This document shows positions 1-10,695 of a stretch of DNA of 64,000 bases, piece after piece. The first letter of the stretch is position 1. Each line of letters starts with the position of its first letter. Where the stretch lies: positions 107,531-171,530 of the forward strand of contig NZ_WIOK01000012.1 in NCBI RefSeq assembly GCF_009467825.1. The letters are read 5' to 3'. The notes below the pieces were generated by a model. That model was not told the DNA's origin. It searched no databases and worked only from the letters and a program-made list of their open reading frames with translations. This stretch comes from Cyclobacterium xiamenense. GTDB taxonomy: Bacteria > Bacteroidota > Bacteroidia > Cytophagales > Cyclobacteriaceae. Both the position numbers and the translations under genes were made by a program.

Positions 1-1
1 T

Positions 2-307
2 ACCCTGTATACGGAGCGAGAGCCAGATGCTCTGGATGTACGCCCTTTTGACATTGACAGGACCGTTGGATGGAAGGAGGGGCAACTGGTACTTGACAGA
101 AAGCCCCTAAAGGCATTATTGGCTGACCTGAGCTCCTGGTACGACGTGGATATGAAAATCGACCCGCGTCTGGACCTGAATGCCCGGGTGATCGGGACCT
201 TTCGAAACAAAAACCTAGCCGATGTACTCACAGGACTGGGTTTTTCCATGGGATTTGATTTTGAGATAAATGAAAAAATGGTTGTCATTAAAAAAGAAAG
301 CCTATGA
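2..307 (+). CDS. FecR-family anti-sigma factor, C-terminal end (partial)
   Basis: The reading frame is open from the first bases of the window to the TGA at 305-307, so this is the 3' end of a gene that begins upstream. The translation has the FecR C-terminal pattern: a GWKEGQLVL strand, a KPLKALLADLSSWYDV helix, then a short STN-like (DUF4974) fold ending in VVIKK. FecR proteins sit in the inner membrane, hold an ECF sigma factor on the cytoplasmic side and contact the STN domain of an outer-membrane transducer on the periplasmic side. The next gene is an STN-bearing SusC, as expected for a sigma/FecR/SusC signalling unit. The sigma factor should lie just left of the window. Family assignment is firm for the C-terminal domain; the rest of the protein is not visible. 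Confidence 0.85.
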   Translation, partial: TLYTEREPDALDVRPFDIDRTVGWKEGQLVLDRKPLKALLADLSSWYDVDMKIDPRLDLNARVIGTFRNKNLADVLTGLGFSMGFDFEINEKMVVIKKESL

Positions 308-400
308 ACTAAACAAAAATGCAGGGCAAAACTCCCATCGCCAAATGAAATGCTTTACCCTGCAGATTTCAATCAGTAACAATTAAAATCCTTTAAAATT

Positions 401-3400
401 ATGAAAAGAAAACTACTGTACCTAATCAAAATGGTATCGAAGAACCTATTGTACGGATTGGTACTTCAATGTTTGTTCCTGACAACATTGATGGCGCACG
501 AGATGCACGCCCAGATCATACCCATCGATGAATCCTATATTCGGCTGAAAAAAGCCGAATGGGATCTCGGAGAAGTTTTCCGCGAAGTGGAAAAAGAGAC
601 GGATTACCAGTTCGTCTTTCCGGAAGAAATTTTGACTACTTCTACCCTACTGACCCTCAATAGCAAACGACAAACGGTCAATGCGTTGTTGGTAGACATC
701 GCTCTTGGCGCCAACCTGCGATTTAAACAGGTGGATAACTCCATCTATGTAGCAAAGGGGAACCGCTCTCTTTCTGAATCGGCCGTAGAAATACGCATCG
801 AAGCCCGCCCGATCACTGGAAAGATCGTTGACGCCAACGGAGAAGGAATTCCCGGGGCAACAGTTCTGGTGGAGGGAACTGCTACTGGCACGGCTTCAGA
901 CATTGATGGGAACTTCAGCCTGGAAGTACCAGACAATGCCGTTCTGGTCATTTCTTACATCGGGTACGAATCCCAGCGTGTAGAAGTAGGCAATCAAAAT
1001 GAACTCACGATTACCCTGTCCGAAGACCTTTCCTCCCTGGATGAAATCGTGGTGGTCGGCTACGGTACGCAGAAAAAAGTAAACCTTACCGGAGCCGTGA
1101 GCACGGTCACCTCGGAGGACATCGTCAATCAACCGGTAGGCCAGACCTCCATGGCGCTTCAGGGAGTAGCGCCCGGTGTCACCATTACACAGCGAAGTGG
1201 GCAGCCCGGGCGCGACGGAGGTGCCATTCGTATCCGGGGCGTGGGAACGCTTGGAGATTCCAATCCGCTGGTCATGGTGGATGGGGTCGAGACCAGCATC
1301 AATAACGTGGATCCCAACGAAATAGAAAGCATCTCCATTTTGAAAGATGCCTCTTCCGCCGCCATTTACGGTGCACGGGCGGCCAATGGCGTGGTTTTGA
1401 TTACCACCAAACGAGGTGTGGAAGGCGTTCGGGTTAACTATAATATGTACGCGGGATTCCAGATGCCTACCCGGCTGCCGACGATCGTCGGAGCCCTGGA
1501 TCACATGGAAATGGCCAACGAAGCCTTCACCAACGTGGGCAACGACCCCCAATACTCCGAACAATTTCTCGCCGATTACCGGGCAGGCATGCCCTCCGAC
1601 CAGTATCCCGACACGGACTGGCAGGCGCTGACCATGAAAAATTCGGCCTTTATGCAAAATCACAACGTCAGCATCAATGCGGGCAGTGAGAAAGCCAAGG
1701 TATTTGGCTCCATCAGCTACCTGGACCAGGACGGAATTATTCCAAACACCGATTTCAACCGGTTTAACCTCCGGCTCAATTCGGACGTGAACGTTTCGGA
1801 AAAACTTACCCTGTCCACAGATTTATTTTTGAGCAGGTCGTTTCAGCGTGAACCATCCTCCGGTACCGGCTACGTGTTTCACTGGATGCGCCGCATTCCC
1901 GCCAACGAAGTAGGGATTCTATCCAATGGGCGATACGGAGAAGGCTGGAACGGGGACCATCCCCTGGCCCGTGCCCGGGACGGTGGCCTGCGTACCGTGG
2001 AGAGCCTCGATGCCATCCTCAACTTTCGCGTGAATTATAAATTTACCGATTGGCTATCCGCCGAATTGATGTATGCACCAAAGTTTTGGAACCCCCATAC
2101 CAAGAGTTTTTCAAACATCACCCAGACCTATGCCCGCGACGGGGAGACACCCACGCACTTCGTGCCCCAGCGGAATTCCCTCACGGAACGGTACGACCGG
2201 GAATGGTACAATAATATCCGGGCCATCGTGTCGATGGACAAAACTTTTGGCGAGCTGCATACCCTTGGAATTACGGCAGGTTACCAGCAGGAAGACCAAA
2301 CCAATCAGTGGATTTCTGCTTATCGGGAGGTATTTCCGCTTCCCCAATACCAGCAAATCAATGCCGGTAACCGGGCAAACGAGCAAACTGGCGGTGCCGC
2401 CTCTCACTGGGCCTTGCAATCGGTTTTCGGCAGGGTGACCTACAATTACGACGAACGCTACCTCCTGGAAGGAAATGTGCGTAGGGATGCATCTTCTCGT
2501 TTTGCCGAGGGAAATCGCTCCGGTGTATTTCCTTCCTTTTCTGCAGGCTGGCGGATTTCCGAAGAAAGCTTCATGCAGGGTTCCTCCGGGATCATTGACC
2601 AGTTGAAGTTACGGGCCAGTTGGGGGCAACTGGGCAACCAAAATATCGGTTTGTACCCCTTTGCTGCATTCATGTCCCTCGGGGGCGGCGGTCAGGATTA
2701 CGCCTTTAATGGAGCCAATGCACCCGGAGCCGCATTGAATAGCATGGCCAACTCCTCCATACAGTGGGAAACCACCGAAACGACAGATATCGGATTGGAG
2801 CTGAACCTGTGGGGCAAATTGGATGTCACCGCCGATTACTACATGAGAAGGACCAAGGACATCTTACTTGCCCTGAACATCCCCCAAACCATCGGTCTAA
2901 GTGCTCCTTTTCAGAATGCCGGAGAGGTGAAAAATAACGGCTTCGAATTGATGGTAAACTACCGGAACAAGATTGGGGAACTCAATTACGGCATCATGCT
3001 CAACTATTCGGACGTGCGCAACGAAATTGTCGACATGCGCGGAATTGAAAATACCGGACTTACCGTAAACAGAGAAGGGTATCCCATAGGGTCGTTCTTT
3101 GGCTACATTTCCGAAGGCTTGTTTCAAACCCAGGAGGAAGTAAACAATCATGCCGACCAATTCGGTAACGTAGCGCCGGGAGATATCAAATACCGGGATG
3201 TGGATGGAGATGGTATGATCAATGACCGCGATCTGGCGGTGATCGGAAGCCCCATTCCCCGGCATACCTTTGGGCTGCGCCTGAATGCAGACTATAAGGG
3301 GTTTGATTTTTCCCTGTTTCTGCAGGGAGTTGGCCAGGCAGATGGCTACCTCTTTGGCCAGGGGATCATGCCATTTTTCCTTGGAGGAACCGTACATGAA

Positions 3401-3727
3401 CAGCACAAAGATCGCTGGACGCCGACCAATACCGATGGATCCTTTCCCCGATTGGCCTGGAATCAAACCAATAACGAACAGAATTCAAGTTTTTGGATGC
3501 GTAATGCAGCCTATCTACGCGGACAAAACGTACAGCTAGGCTATTCCATTCCAAAGCGCGTGCTGGACCCGATGAATATCGGAAGCGTACGGGTGTACCT
3601 GAGCGGCAGAAATCTGTTTACCGTAACGGATTTTTACGAGGGGTACGATCCGGAAGCACCGGTCAGCAATGGCGGCTGGTACCCGCAGATGGCTACCTAC
3701 ACCATGGGCTTGAATGTCAACTTCTAA
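401..3727 (+). CDS. SusC/RagA-family TonB-dependent transducer with STN domain
   Basis: 1108 residues with an N-terminal signal peptide (hydrophobic stretch at about 16-32). Then come an STN domain (about 41-118), a carboxypeptidase-like regulatory domain (about 136-215), a TonB-box-like segment DEIVVVGYG, a plug domain with LVMVDGVE and the ILKDASSAAIYGARAANG motif, and a long beta-barrel ending in phenylalanine. SusC proteins import oligosaccharides across the outer membrane with TonB energy, together with a SusD lid. The STN domain marks this one as a signal transducer, and it directly follows a FecR gene. The SusD partner starts 13 bases after the stop. The ATG at 401 gives a normal basic N-terminus and signal peptide. 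The substrate is unknown; the neighbouring sulfatases suggest a sulfated glycan. Confidence 0.96.
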   Translation: MKRKLLYLIKMVSKNLLYGLVLQCLFLTTLMAHEMHAQIIPIDESYIRLKKAEWDLGEVFREVEKETDYQFVFPEEILTTSTLLTLNSKRQTVNALLVDIALGANLRFKQVDNSIYVAKGNRSLSESAVEIRIEARPITGKIVDANGEGIPGATVLVEGTATGTASDIDGNFSLEVPDNAVLVISYIGYESQRVEVGNQNELTITLSEDLSSLDEIVVVGYGTQKKVNLTGAVSTVTSEDIVNQPVGQTSMALQGVAPGVTITQRSGQPGRDGGAIRIRGVGTLGDSNPLVMVDGVETSINNVDPNEIESISILKDASSAAIYGARAANGVVLITTKRGVEGVRVNYNMYAGFQMPTRLPTIVGALDHMEMANEAFTNVGNDPQYSEQFLADYRAGMPSDQYPDTDWQALTMKNSAFMQNHNVSINAGSEKAKVFGSISYLDQDGIIPNTDFNRFNLRLNSDVNVSEKLTLSTDLFLSRSFQREPSSGTGYVFHWMRRIPANEVGILSNGRYGEGWNGDHPLARARDGGLRTVESLDAILNFRVNYKFTDWLSAELMYAPKFWNPHTKSFSNITQTYARDGETPTHFVPQRNSLTERYDREWYNNIRAIVSMDKTFGELHTLGITAGYQQEDQTNQWISAYREVFPLPQYQQINAGNRANEQTGGAASHWALQSVFGRVTYNYDERYLLEGNVRRDASSRFAEGNRSGVFPSFSAGWRISEESFMQGSSGIIDQLKLRASWGQLGNQNIGLYPFAAFMSLGGGGQDYAFNGANAPGAALNSMANSSIQWETTETTDIGLELNLWGKLDVTADYYMRRTKDILLALNIPQTIGLSAPFQNAGEVKNNGFELMVNYRNKIGELNYGIMLNYSDVRNEIVDMRGIENTGLTVNREGYPIGSFFGYISEGLFQTQEEVNNHADQFGNVAPGDIKYRDVDGDGMINDRDLAVIGSPIPRHTFGLRLNADYKGFDFSLFLQGVGQADGYLFGQGIMPFFLGGTVHEQHKDRWTPTNTDGSFPRLAWNQTNNEQNSSFWMRNAAYLRGQNVQLGYSIPKRVLDPMNIGSVRVYLSGRNLFTVTDFYEGYDPEAPVSNGGWYPQMATYTMGLNVNF

Positions 3728-3740
3728 ACAGCAGCAACCG

Positions 3741-5420
3741 ATGAAAAATATACGTAACTATCTACTATTAATACCTGTTCTGCTCCTTTCATTTTCCTGT
3801 GAAGATGCGTTTCTGGAGCGACTTCCCCTGGATTCTCCATCCAGTGAAACCTTCTTTGAGAACGAAACGGAACTGGAAATGGCCGTGACCGGGGTATACA
3901 ACCGCCTCTGGTACTGGCCGGCAGGCGTTGCCTGGTTTTTATCCTTTGATTTTGCTTCCGATGATGGGTGGGATCGAAATGGTAGCCCCCTGCAGGCATT
4001 GGGCCGAGGCGAACAAAATGCCGATAATTCCTATACCAATGGTTTTTGGGCACACTTCTACCGGGCAATCAACCGCACCAATTTTATCACCTCGCGGGCT
4101 GATCACCTACGGGACGAAATGGATCCGGCCAAATACGACCGGCTGGTAGGAGAAGCCCGATTCATACGCGCCTATTTCTATGCCTACCTCGCGGAATTGT
4201 ACGGGGATGTTCCGTTGGTAACCAGCACGCTTACCCTCGAAGAGTCGCAGACGCCACGTACCCAAAAATCAGCGGTCATTGATTTTGTTTTACAAGAACT
4301 CAATGCGATCAAACCCCACCTTCCCTTGGATGTTAGCGAAAAGGGACGAATCAGTCGGGGTACAGTACTGGCGCTTATGTCCCGCGTGGCTTTGTGGAAC
4401 GAGCGATGGGATGTGGCTGCCAGCGCAGCCAAAGAATTGATCGATTCGGGAACCTACTCCGTGGATCCCAATTACGAGGGCATGTTCACGTTTGCCGGGG
4501 ATAATTCTCCGGAGGTAATCACCCGAATTCAATACTTACGCGGTGTGCAGACCCATAACCTGCCTCGAAATTTCTGGTCGCGAATGGCCCTGGGCCACTC
4601 CAATAAAAAGCCACCGCAGGACTTTGTGGATACCTACGACTGCATCGACGGGTTGCCGATCGATGAATCACCGCTGTACGATCCGCTACGTCCCTTTGAA
4701 AACAGGGATCCCCGGTTGCATTATACCTTGGTGGTGCCTGGTACCCGATTGGTTAATTGGATCTATGAAACCCATCGGGATAGCACCATGACCTGGGAGT
4801 TTCGCGGAGAGGATAGCGTACGCGTACCGAATATCGAAGCCCAGCACGCTTTTGCTTCCTTTACGGGTTATTTGTACCGAAAGCACATTGATGTGGCAAA
4901 CTACCCTACGGATGTGGGGTCTACCGACCAAAACCTGACCATTTTCCGGTTCGGAGAGGTCTTGTTGAATTATGCCGAAGCGAAGGTGGAATTGAATCAA
5001 ATTGATGAAAGCGTATACGACGCGATCAATGCCCTGCGGCAGCGGGAGTCGGTGCAAATGCCCGCCATCGATCCCGGTAAGAGCCAGCAGGAAATGAGAA
5101 ACCTGGTGCGAAAAGAAAGGCGGCACGAATTGGGCATGGAAGGCTTTCGCTATTTCGATATCCGTCGCTGGGGAATTGCCGAAGAGGTTATCCCGGGGCC
5201 TTACCGCGGTAGGGTAAACCGGTACGGCGAAGGGGGCTGGCTAAGCGAAGCACCTAGGATCGATCCCATTGGTACGCCAAGCTACGACCACATCAGCAAT
5301 GTAGAAGACATGGTGGTGATCGAGACCCGTAATTTTAATCCTCAGCGGGATTACCTATGGCCCATTCCGCGAATTGAACTGGAAACGAATACCACCTTGA
5401 CCCAGAATCCGGGTTATTGA
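3741..5420 (+). CDS. RagB/SusD-family outer-membrane lipoprotein
   Basis: 559 residues. The ATG at 3741 was chosen because it gives [20 protein letters not shown], a lipoprotein signal peptide with the lipid-accepting cysteine near residue 20. An upstream frame extension to 3714 overlaps the SusC stop and spoils the signal. The N-terminal [19 protein letters not shown] segment, the TPR-like helices around [21 protein letters not shown], and the C-terminal [33 protein letters not shown] and YLWPIPRIE segments are classic SusD family marks. SusD proteins bind the glycan at the cell surface and cap the partner SusC barrel. It lies directly behind the STN-type SusC. Confidence 0.96.
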   Translation: MKNIRNYLLLIPVLLLSFSCEDAFLERLPLDSPSSETFFENETELEMAVTGVYNRLWYWPAGVAWFLSFDFASDDGWDRNGSPLQALGRGEQNADNSYTNGFWAHFYRAINRTNFITSRADHLRDEMDPAKYDRLVGEARFIRAYFYAYLAELYGDVPLVTSTLTLEESQTPRTQKSAVIDFVLQELNAIKPHLPLDVSEKGRISRGTVLALMSRVALWNERWDVAASAAKELIDSGTYSVDPNYEGMFTFAGDNSPEVITRIQYLRGVQTHNLPRNFWSRMALGHSNKKPPQDFVDTYDCIDGLPIDESPLYDPLRPFENRDPRLHYTLVVPGTRLVNWIYETHRDSTMTWEFRGEDSVRVPNIEAQHAFASFTGYLYRKHIDVANYPTDVGSTDQNLTIFRFGEVLLNYAEAKVELNQIDESVYDAINALRQRESVQMPAIDPGKSQQEMRNLVRKERRHELGMEGFRYFDIRRWGIAEEVIPGPYRGRVNRYGEGGWLSEAPRIDPIGTPSYDHISNVEDMVVIETRNFNPQRDYLWPIPRIELETNTTLTQNPGY

Positions 5421-5430
5421 TCCTGTCCCC

Positions 5431-7233
5431 ATGCACGGAATAGTCGTTGCCCTGGAATCCTGCTGCTTATCCAAGCGGTGGGATTCCATTTCTTTCAGAA
5501 AAAAGCCAAATTCCGGGATTCCCGGAACAAAAAAGGAAGCAATTCCCCTGTTGTTTTTTCTAGGTTTGTGCCTGGTCTTTTGGCATCCGAAAACGGGTTT
5601 CACACAGGATACGTACGATTTGGTAGTATATGGCGGGACCTCTGCGGGTGTCACAGCGGCCATACAGGCGGCGCGAATGGGAAAAACGGTAGCCTTGATC
5701 GAACCTGGAAATCGGCTGGGTGGATTGACTACCGGAGGCCTGGGGCAAACCGATATCGGCAACAAGCAGGCAATCGGAGGGATTGCCCGGGAATTTTACC
5801 GCAATATTTACCTGTATTACAATCAGGCAGAAAATTGGGATTGGCAAAAAAAAGAAACGTACAAAGGAGTGGCTTATTCCCGTACAGAAGATGGAGAAGA
5901 AACCATGTGGACCTTTGAGCCTTCTGCTGCCCTTCGGGTTTTTACCCAGATGCTTGAACAGGAGTCAGGGATCGTTAGTGTTTACGGCCAAAGGTTGGAG
6001 CGCACAGCAGGCGTTATTCGGGAAAACCGGCTGATTCGTGCGATCGAAATGGAGAGTGGCAGGCGCTTTCATGGAAAAGTATTCATCGATGCCAGTTACG
6101 AAGGAGACTTGTTGGCTGCTGCTGGGGTGAGTTATACTCTTGGAAGGGAGTCTAACGACCAATACGGTGAAACGCTAAACGGTGTACAGGCCAATTCCTA
6201 TGGTGTCACGCTGCGGGGCAGGCTGGCAAAAAATGGACAAAACCATAATTTGCTGGCAGGCGTCGACCCGTTCCAAATACCCGGCAATCCCGATTCGGGC
6301 TTACTGCCCCACATCAGTTCCAATGGTCCGGGAGTAGACGGGATCGGAGACCGGAAGATTCAGGCCTATTGTTTTCGGATGACACTTACCGATCACCCGG
6401 ATAACCGCATTCCCTTTGAAAAACCGGCTTCCTACGACGAGTCCCACTACGAATTGCTTTTCCGGAATTACGAGGCGGCGAGCGATCTGGAAACCATGTA
6501 CGATTACGGAGTACCGTACCTTCCCTGGGCCAATTCGGCCATGCCCAATCGAAAAACCGATACCAACAACAAACACGGATTTTCAACCGATTTTATTGGC
6601 CAAAATTATGGTTACCCGGAGGGAAGCTATGATGAACGGGAAAAGATCAAGGAAGCACACCGAGCCTACCAAAAGGGCTTGATGTGGACCCTGGCCTACC
6701 ACCCCAGAATTCCGGAAAGGGTTCGCAAGGAGGTCTCGCGCTGGGGTACCTGTAAAGATGAATTTAGTCGGGCGGACGGCTGGCCGGAACAATTGTACAT
6801 CCGGGAAGCCCGCCGAATGCTGGCTGATGTGGTGATGACCCAACGGCATTGCGAAGGCCTTGACGTAGTGGAGGATCCCATCGGGCTGGCGGCGTATGGG
6901 ATGGATTCCCATCACGTGCAGCGGTACGTGGATGCAAATGGCTTTGTCAGGAACGAAGGGAATGTGGAGGGAGGGGTGCCCGGCCCCTATCCCATTAGCT
7001 ACCGGGCCATTGTTCCCAAAAGAGGAGAGGTGGAAAACCTGTTGGTGCCTGTTTGCCTAAGCGCCACGCACATCGCCTTTGGTTCGATTCGCATGGAACC
7101 GGTATTTATGGTCCTGGGTCAGTCTGCTGGAATGGCAGCGGCTTTGGCCATCAATCGCGACCTTGCCGTTCAGGATTTGCCCTACGCACAATTAAAATCA
7201 GCATTAATCGCTCATAAACAACGGTTGGAATAG
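5431..7233 (+). CDS. Exported FAD-dependent oxidoreductase, paralog 1 of 4
   Basis: 600 residues from the ATG at 5431. The Rossmann motif [20 protein letters not shown], the second FAD motif [20 protein letters not shown] and the C-terminal [20 protein letters not shown] place it in the FAD_oxidored (PF12831) family often found in Bacteroidota and Planctomycetota glycan loci. The substrate is not known for these proteins. The hydrophobic export signal begins only at about residue 37 ([14 protein letters not shown]). The true start may therefore be an in-frame TTG at 5551 or another non-ATG codon; ATG 5431 is the only upstream ATG. The gene begins 10 bases after susD, so the two are probably cotranscribed. 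Closest relative in the window is the next gene (shared CKDEF/AKDEF, REARRM and AAYGMDSH blocks). Confidence 0.88.
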   Translation: MHGIVVALESCCLSKRWDSISFRKKPNSGIPGTKKEAIPLLFFLGLCLVFWHPKTGFTQDTYDLVVYGGTSAGVTAAIQAARMGKTVALIEPGNRLGGLTTGGLGQTDIGNKQAIGGIAREFYRNIYLYYNQAENWDWQKKETYKGVAYSRTEDGEETMWTFEPSAALRVFTQMLEQESGIVSVYGQRLERTAGVIRENRLIRAIEMESGRRFHGKVFIDASYEGDLLAAAGVSYTLGRESNDQYGETLNGVQANSYGVTLRGRLAKNGQNHNLLAGVDPFQIPGNPDSGLLPHISSNGPGVDGIGDRKIQAYCFRMTLTDHPDNRIPFEKPASYDESHYELLFRNYEAASDLETMYDYGVPYLPWANSAMPNRKTDTNNKHGFSTDFIGQNYGYPEGSYDEREKIKEAHRAYQKGLMWTLAYHPRIPERVRKEVSRWGTCKDEFSRADGWPEQLYIREARRMLADVVMTQRHCEGLDVVEDPIGLAAYGMDSHHVQRYVDANGFVRNEGNVEGGVPGPYPISYRAIVPKRGEVENLLVPVCLSATHIAFGSIRMEPVFMVLGQSAGMAAALAINRDLAVQDLPYAQLKSALIAHKQRLE

Positions 7234-7272
7234 GAAAAAATCCCTAAATTCAATCACATAAATTAAAGAAGC

Positions 7273-8982
7273 ATGAAAAACTATTTATTAACGATATACT
7301 TCGTTTTTTCAGTCCTGACCCTGCAACCGGCTCAGGCACAAGGCCAATCGTTTGACATTGTCATCTACGGAGGGACCTCCGCAGGTGTAGCCGCCGCCAT
7401 CCAAAGTTCCCGCATGGGCAAATCAGTCATTCTGATTGAGCCCTCTGCCCACGTCGGTGGACTCACCACAGGCGGCCTTGGGGCTACCGATATTGGAAAC
7501 AAACAGGCCATCGGCGGCATTTCCAGGGAGTTTTATCAGGGGATCAAACGGTACTACGACAACCCGGACAACTGGACCTGGCAGGAACGGTCCGACTACT
7601 TTACCCGTCCGGACCAGGGCAGGTCCAAAGAGGGAGAAGATGCCATGTGGACCTTCGAACCCTCCGCAGCCAAAGCCGTGTACGAAGAGATGATGGCCGC
7701 TGAAACCATTACCCTGGTTACCGAAAAGCGGCTTAATCGTGCTACCGGAGTGGCCCTACAAAACAACCGCATCGTAGCCATCACCATGGAAAGTGGGGAA
7801 ACCTATCGGGGAAAGGTTTTTCTCGATGCTACCTACGAAGGCGACTTGCTGGCAGCGGCAGGGGTGAGTTACATGGTTGGAAGGGAAGCCAATAGCGAAT
7901 TTGGTGAAACACTCAATGGCGTTCAAGCCAATTACTACAACCGGACCCTGAAAAATGCGGTCTCCCGCAATGCCATTCACCACAATTTTATCCCCGGTGT
8001 GGATCCCTATGTAGAAAAAGGTAATCCCTCCAGTGGCTTGCTTCCCTTCGTCATTAAAGGCGGTCCGGGTATCGACGGAACCGCAGACAATAAGCTACAG
8101 GCCTATTGCTACCGCATGACCCTTACCGATCATCCGGATAACCGGATTCCCTTTGAGAAGCCCGCCAACTACAAGGAACTGGAATACGAGTTGCTGTTCA
8201 GAAATTACGAGGCAGCCACTGGCCCGCTGGAGGAAATGTACCACTACGGAGACCCCCTCGTGCCCTGGATCAATACCCCCATGCCCAATAGAAAAACGGA
8301 TACCAATAACCAAAAAGGATTTTCTACCGATTTTGTCGGTCAAAATCACGGTTTTGCCGATGCGAGTTACGAAGAGCGGGAGGCCATCGCTCAGCGCCAC
8401 CTGGAATACCAGCAAGGGTTGATGTGGACACTGGCCTACCATCCCCGCATTCCCCAAAAAGTACGAGATGTGGTTTCCAAATGGGGGATGGCCAAAGACG
8501 AATTTGAACAACGTGAGGGCTGGACACCCCAACTGTACATCCGCGAGGCGCGAAGGATGCGCAGCGATTACGTGGTTACCCAGCGGGATTGTGAAGGCCT
8601 GGAGCCTCCCGTAAGCGATGTGGTAGGGTTGGCAGCCTACGGCATGGATTCCCACATGGTACAGCGGTACGTGGACCACAATGGGTACGTGCAGAATGAA
8701 GGCAACTTTGAGGCCCATGTGCCAGAACCCTACCCCATTCCTTACCGCGCCATTGTACCCAAAAAAGGGGAGACGGAAAATTTACTGGTACCCGTATGCG
8801 TGAGTTCCACCCATGTGGCCTTCGGGTCCATCCGTATGGAACCGGTATTCATGGTGCTGGGGCAATCCGCCGCCACCGCTGCCTCACTGGCCATCGATAG
8901 GAACGTATCCGTTCAGGAGCTGGATTATCAGGTATTGGGCGCCAAACTGAAAGCCGATGGACAAATTCTGGAACACCGGTAA
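7273..8982 (+). CDS. Exported FAD-dependent oxidoreductase, paralog 2 of 4
   Basis: 569 residues with a clean signal peptide (MKNYLLTIYFVFSVLTLQPA, probable cleavage after AQA). It has [20 protein letters not shown], the [18 protein letters not shown] motif, and the C-terminal [19 protein letters not shown] block. Long segments match the preceding gene almost word for word, including the NRKTDTNN motif, [13 protein letters not shown] and [15 protein letters not shown], so the two arose by tandem duplication. It starts 39 bases after paralog 1. The protein should act in the periplasm or at the cell surface and use bound FAD to oxidise or reduce a substrate, presumably a sugar. That last point is inferred from context only. 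Confidence 0.92.
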   Translation: MKNYLLTIYFVFSVLTLQPAQAQGQSFDIVIYGGTSAGVAAAIQSSRMGKSVILIEPSAHVGGLTTGGLGATDIGNKQAIGGISREFYQGIKRYYDNPDNWTWQERSDYFTRPDQGRSKEGEDAMWTFEPSAAKAVYEEMMAAETITLVTEKRLNRATGVALQNNRIVAITMESGETYRGKVFLDATYEGDLLAAAGVSYMVGREANSEFGETLNGVQANYYNRTLKNAVSRNAIHHNFIPGVDPYVEKGNPSSGLLPFVIKGGPGIDGTADNKLQAYCYRMTLTDHPDNRIPFEKPANYKELEYELLFRNYEAATGPLEEMYHYGDPLVPWINTPMPNRKTDTNNQKGFSTDFVGQNHGFADASYEEREAIAQRHLEYQQGLMWTLAYHPRIPQKVRDVVSKWGMAKDEFEQREGWTPQLYIREARRMRSDYVVTQRDCEGLEPPVSDVVGLAAYGMDSHMVQRYVDHNGYVQNEGNFEAHVPEPYPIPYRAIVPKKGETENLLVPVCVSSTHVAFGSIRMEPVFMVLGQSAATAASLAIDRNVSVQELDYQVLGAKLKADGQILEHR

Positions 8983-9219
8983 GCACGTTGGGGGCGCATC
9001 TTGGCCGGTGTATTGAACCTGGGTGACATGCGGCATCGCTGCTTCCCTCCAGCAAAAATGACATTCGTTGGCAGGCGAGAGTCTTGTTTACTACCTAATC
9101 AATAAAATCGAGCCCGCCTGAGGCCGAGCGGACGATGGCTGTGACCTACTAAAGAATGATCCCCTATCGGCGCATGCTCCCGTACCTATAAAAAGTCGAA
9201 AAAAATAATCGCTGAACGC

Positions 9220-10626
9220 ATGAAACCAAACAAAAACCGCAGGTCATTTCTTAAAAAAATCGGTACGTCTGCGGCGCTTGCCGCCGGAGTTCCACCGGCA
9301 ATGTCTGCCGGCCGGAACCGACCCGGTAGCCCCCAATACCTGAGTATTCCCGCTAAAAACAAATCATTCGCCCCTAATGACATCATTCGGATCGCGGTCA
9401 TTGGCAGCGGTGGTATGGGAATCGGCGATGTCAATACGGCGCTACTCGTGGACGGGGTAGAAGTGGTGGCTGCCTGCGATTTGTACGATGGCCGCCTGCT
9501 TCGGGCAAAGGAACTATGGGGCAAGGATTTGTTTACTACCAAAGATTACCGGGAAATTCTGCAGCGGCCGGATATCGATGCCGTGATCAACGCCACCACC
9601 GACCACTGGCACCAGAAAATATGCCTGGATGCGATGGAAAGCGGCAAACACGTCTATTGCGAAAAGCCCATGGTTCAAAAATCCGAAGACGGTCATGCGA
9701 TCATTGCCATGCAAAAAAAGACCGGTAAGGTTTTTCAGGTAGGCAGTCAATACGTGAGTTCCATCATTCATGCCAAGGCAAAGGAATTGATTGAGGCGGG
9801 GGAAATCGGAGCGATTAATTTTGCCGAAGCCCAAATAGACCGGCATAGCGCCCGGGGAGCCTGGCAATACACCCTTCCCCTGGATGCTTCACCGGAGACT
9901 GTGGACTGGGACACGTACCTGGGTTCGGCTCCCAAAAGGCCCTGGGATCCGCTTCGTTTTTTCCGCTGGCGAAACTACCGGGACTACGGGACCGGAGTGG
10001 CCGGAGACCTGTACGTACACATGCTATCCATGCTCCATTTTGTCACCGGCTCCAAGGGCCCCAACCGGATATTGGCCACCGGAGGACTTCGGTACTGGAA
10101 AGACGGCAGGGATGTTCCGGACCTGCATGTGGGCTTATTCGATTACCCCGAAACCCCGGAACATCCGGCCTTTAACCTGGCATTGCGAACCAATCTGGTC
10201 AGTGGGGGAGGAGATAATTTTCTGTTTCGAATCGTGGGATCGGAAGGAGACATCTCCATTGGATTTTCCGGGCTCGTGCTACGAAAAACCCCCTTTCCTG
10301 CCGACCCAGGCATGTCCCTCAACAGTTTTCCGGAGGCCATGCAGGAAGCCATTAAGGCCGATCATTACAAAAAATATCCCCAAAAAGCTTCCCTGGTTGG
10401 GCCTTCGGTCTTTGAATTCAAGGTACCTGCTGATTACAAAGGGGACCGGTACGAACACTTTGTCAACTTCTTTGACTCCATCCGAACCGGCAAACCGGTC
10501 GTGGAAGATGCGGTGTTTGGGTTGCGGGCTTCCGGGCCTACCGAAGCCGGAAATATCAGTTATTTCGAAAAGAAAATCGTTGGCTGGGATCCGGAAAAAA
10601 TGGAAATACGGCCAAATGCGTCCTAA
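9220..10626 (+). CDS. Tat-exported Gfo/Idh/MocA-family oxidoreductase
   Basis: 468 residues. The N-terminus NRRSFLKKIGTSAALAAG is a twin-arginine signal, so the protein is exported folded with its cofactor. The Rossmann segment IRIAVIGSGGMGIGDVNTA follows at about residue 59 and the family lysine motif YCEKPMVQ at about residue 147; the C-terminal half is the usual substrate-binding sheet. Gfo/Idh/MocA enzymes use NAD(P) to oxidise or reduce sugars; exported members often carry tightly bound cofactor. The gene stands among the FAD oxidoreductases but is separated from paralog 2 by 237 bases, the largest gap in the run, so it may have its own promoter. The exact sugar and position oxidised cannot be read from the sequence. 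Confidence 0.93.
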   Translation: MKPNKNRRSFLKKIGTSAALAAGVPPAMSAGRNRPGSPQYLSIPAKNKSFAPNDIIRIAVIGSGGMGIGDVNTALLVDGVEVVAACDLYDGRLLRAKELWGKDLFTTKDYREILQRPDIDAVINATTDHWHQKICLDAMESGKHVYCEKPMVQKSEDGHAIIAMQKKTGKVFQVGSQYVSSIIHAKAKELIEAGEIGAINFAEAQIDRHSARGAWQYTLPLDASPETVDWDTYLGSAPKRPWDPLRFFRWRNYRDYGTGVAGDLYVHMLSMLHFVTGSKGPNRILATGGLRYWKDGRDVPDLHVGLFDYPETPEHPAFNLALRTNLVSGGGDNFLFRIVGSEGDISIGFSGLVLRKTPFPADPGMSLNSFPEAMQEAIKADHYKKYPQKASLVGPSVFEFKVPADYKGDRYEHFVNFFDSIRTGKPVVEDAVFGLRASGPTEAGNISYFEKKIVGWDPEKMEIRPNAS

Positions 10627-10695
10627 GCAAAAAAAAACAGAGCAAGCAAGATACCATCATAACATAATCAACACGCACGTTAAATCTTATTTCGT

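Noticed and set aside
896-1663. Long open frame on the minus strand inside susC
   Set aside because: It is fully antisense to a well-supported susC, shows no domain, signal or coding character, and arises from the codon bias of the real gene.
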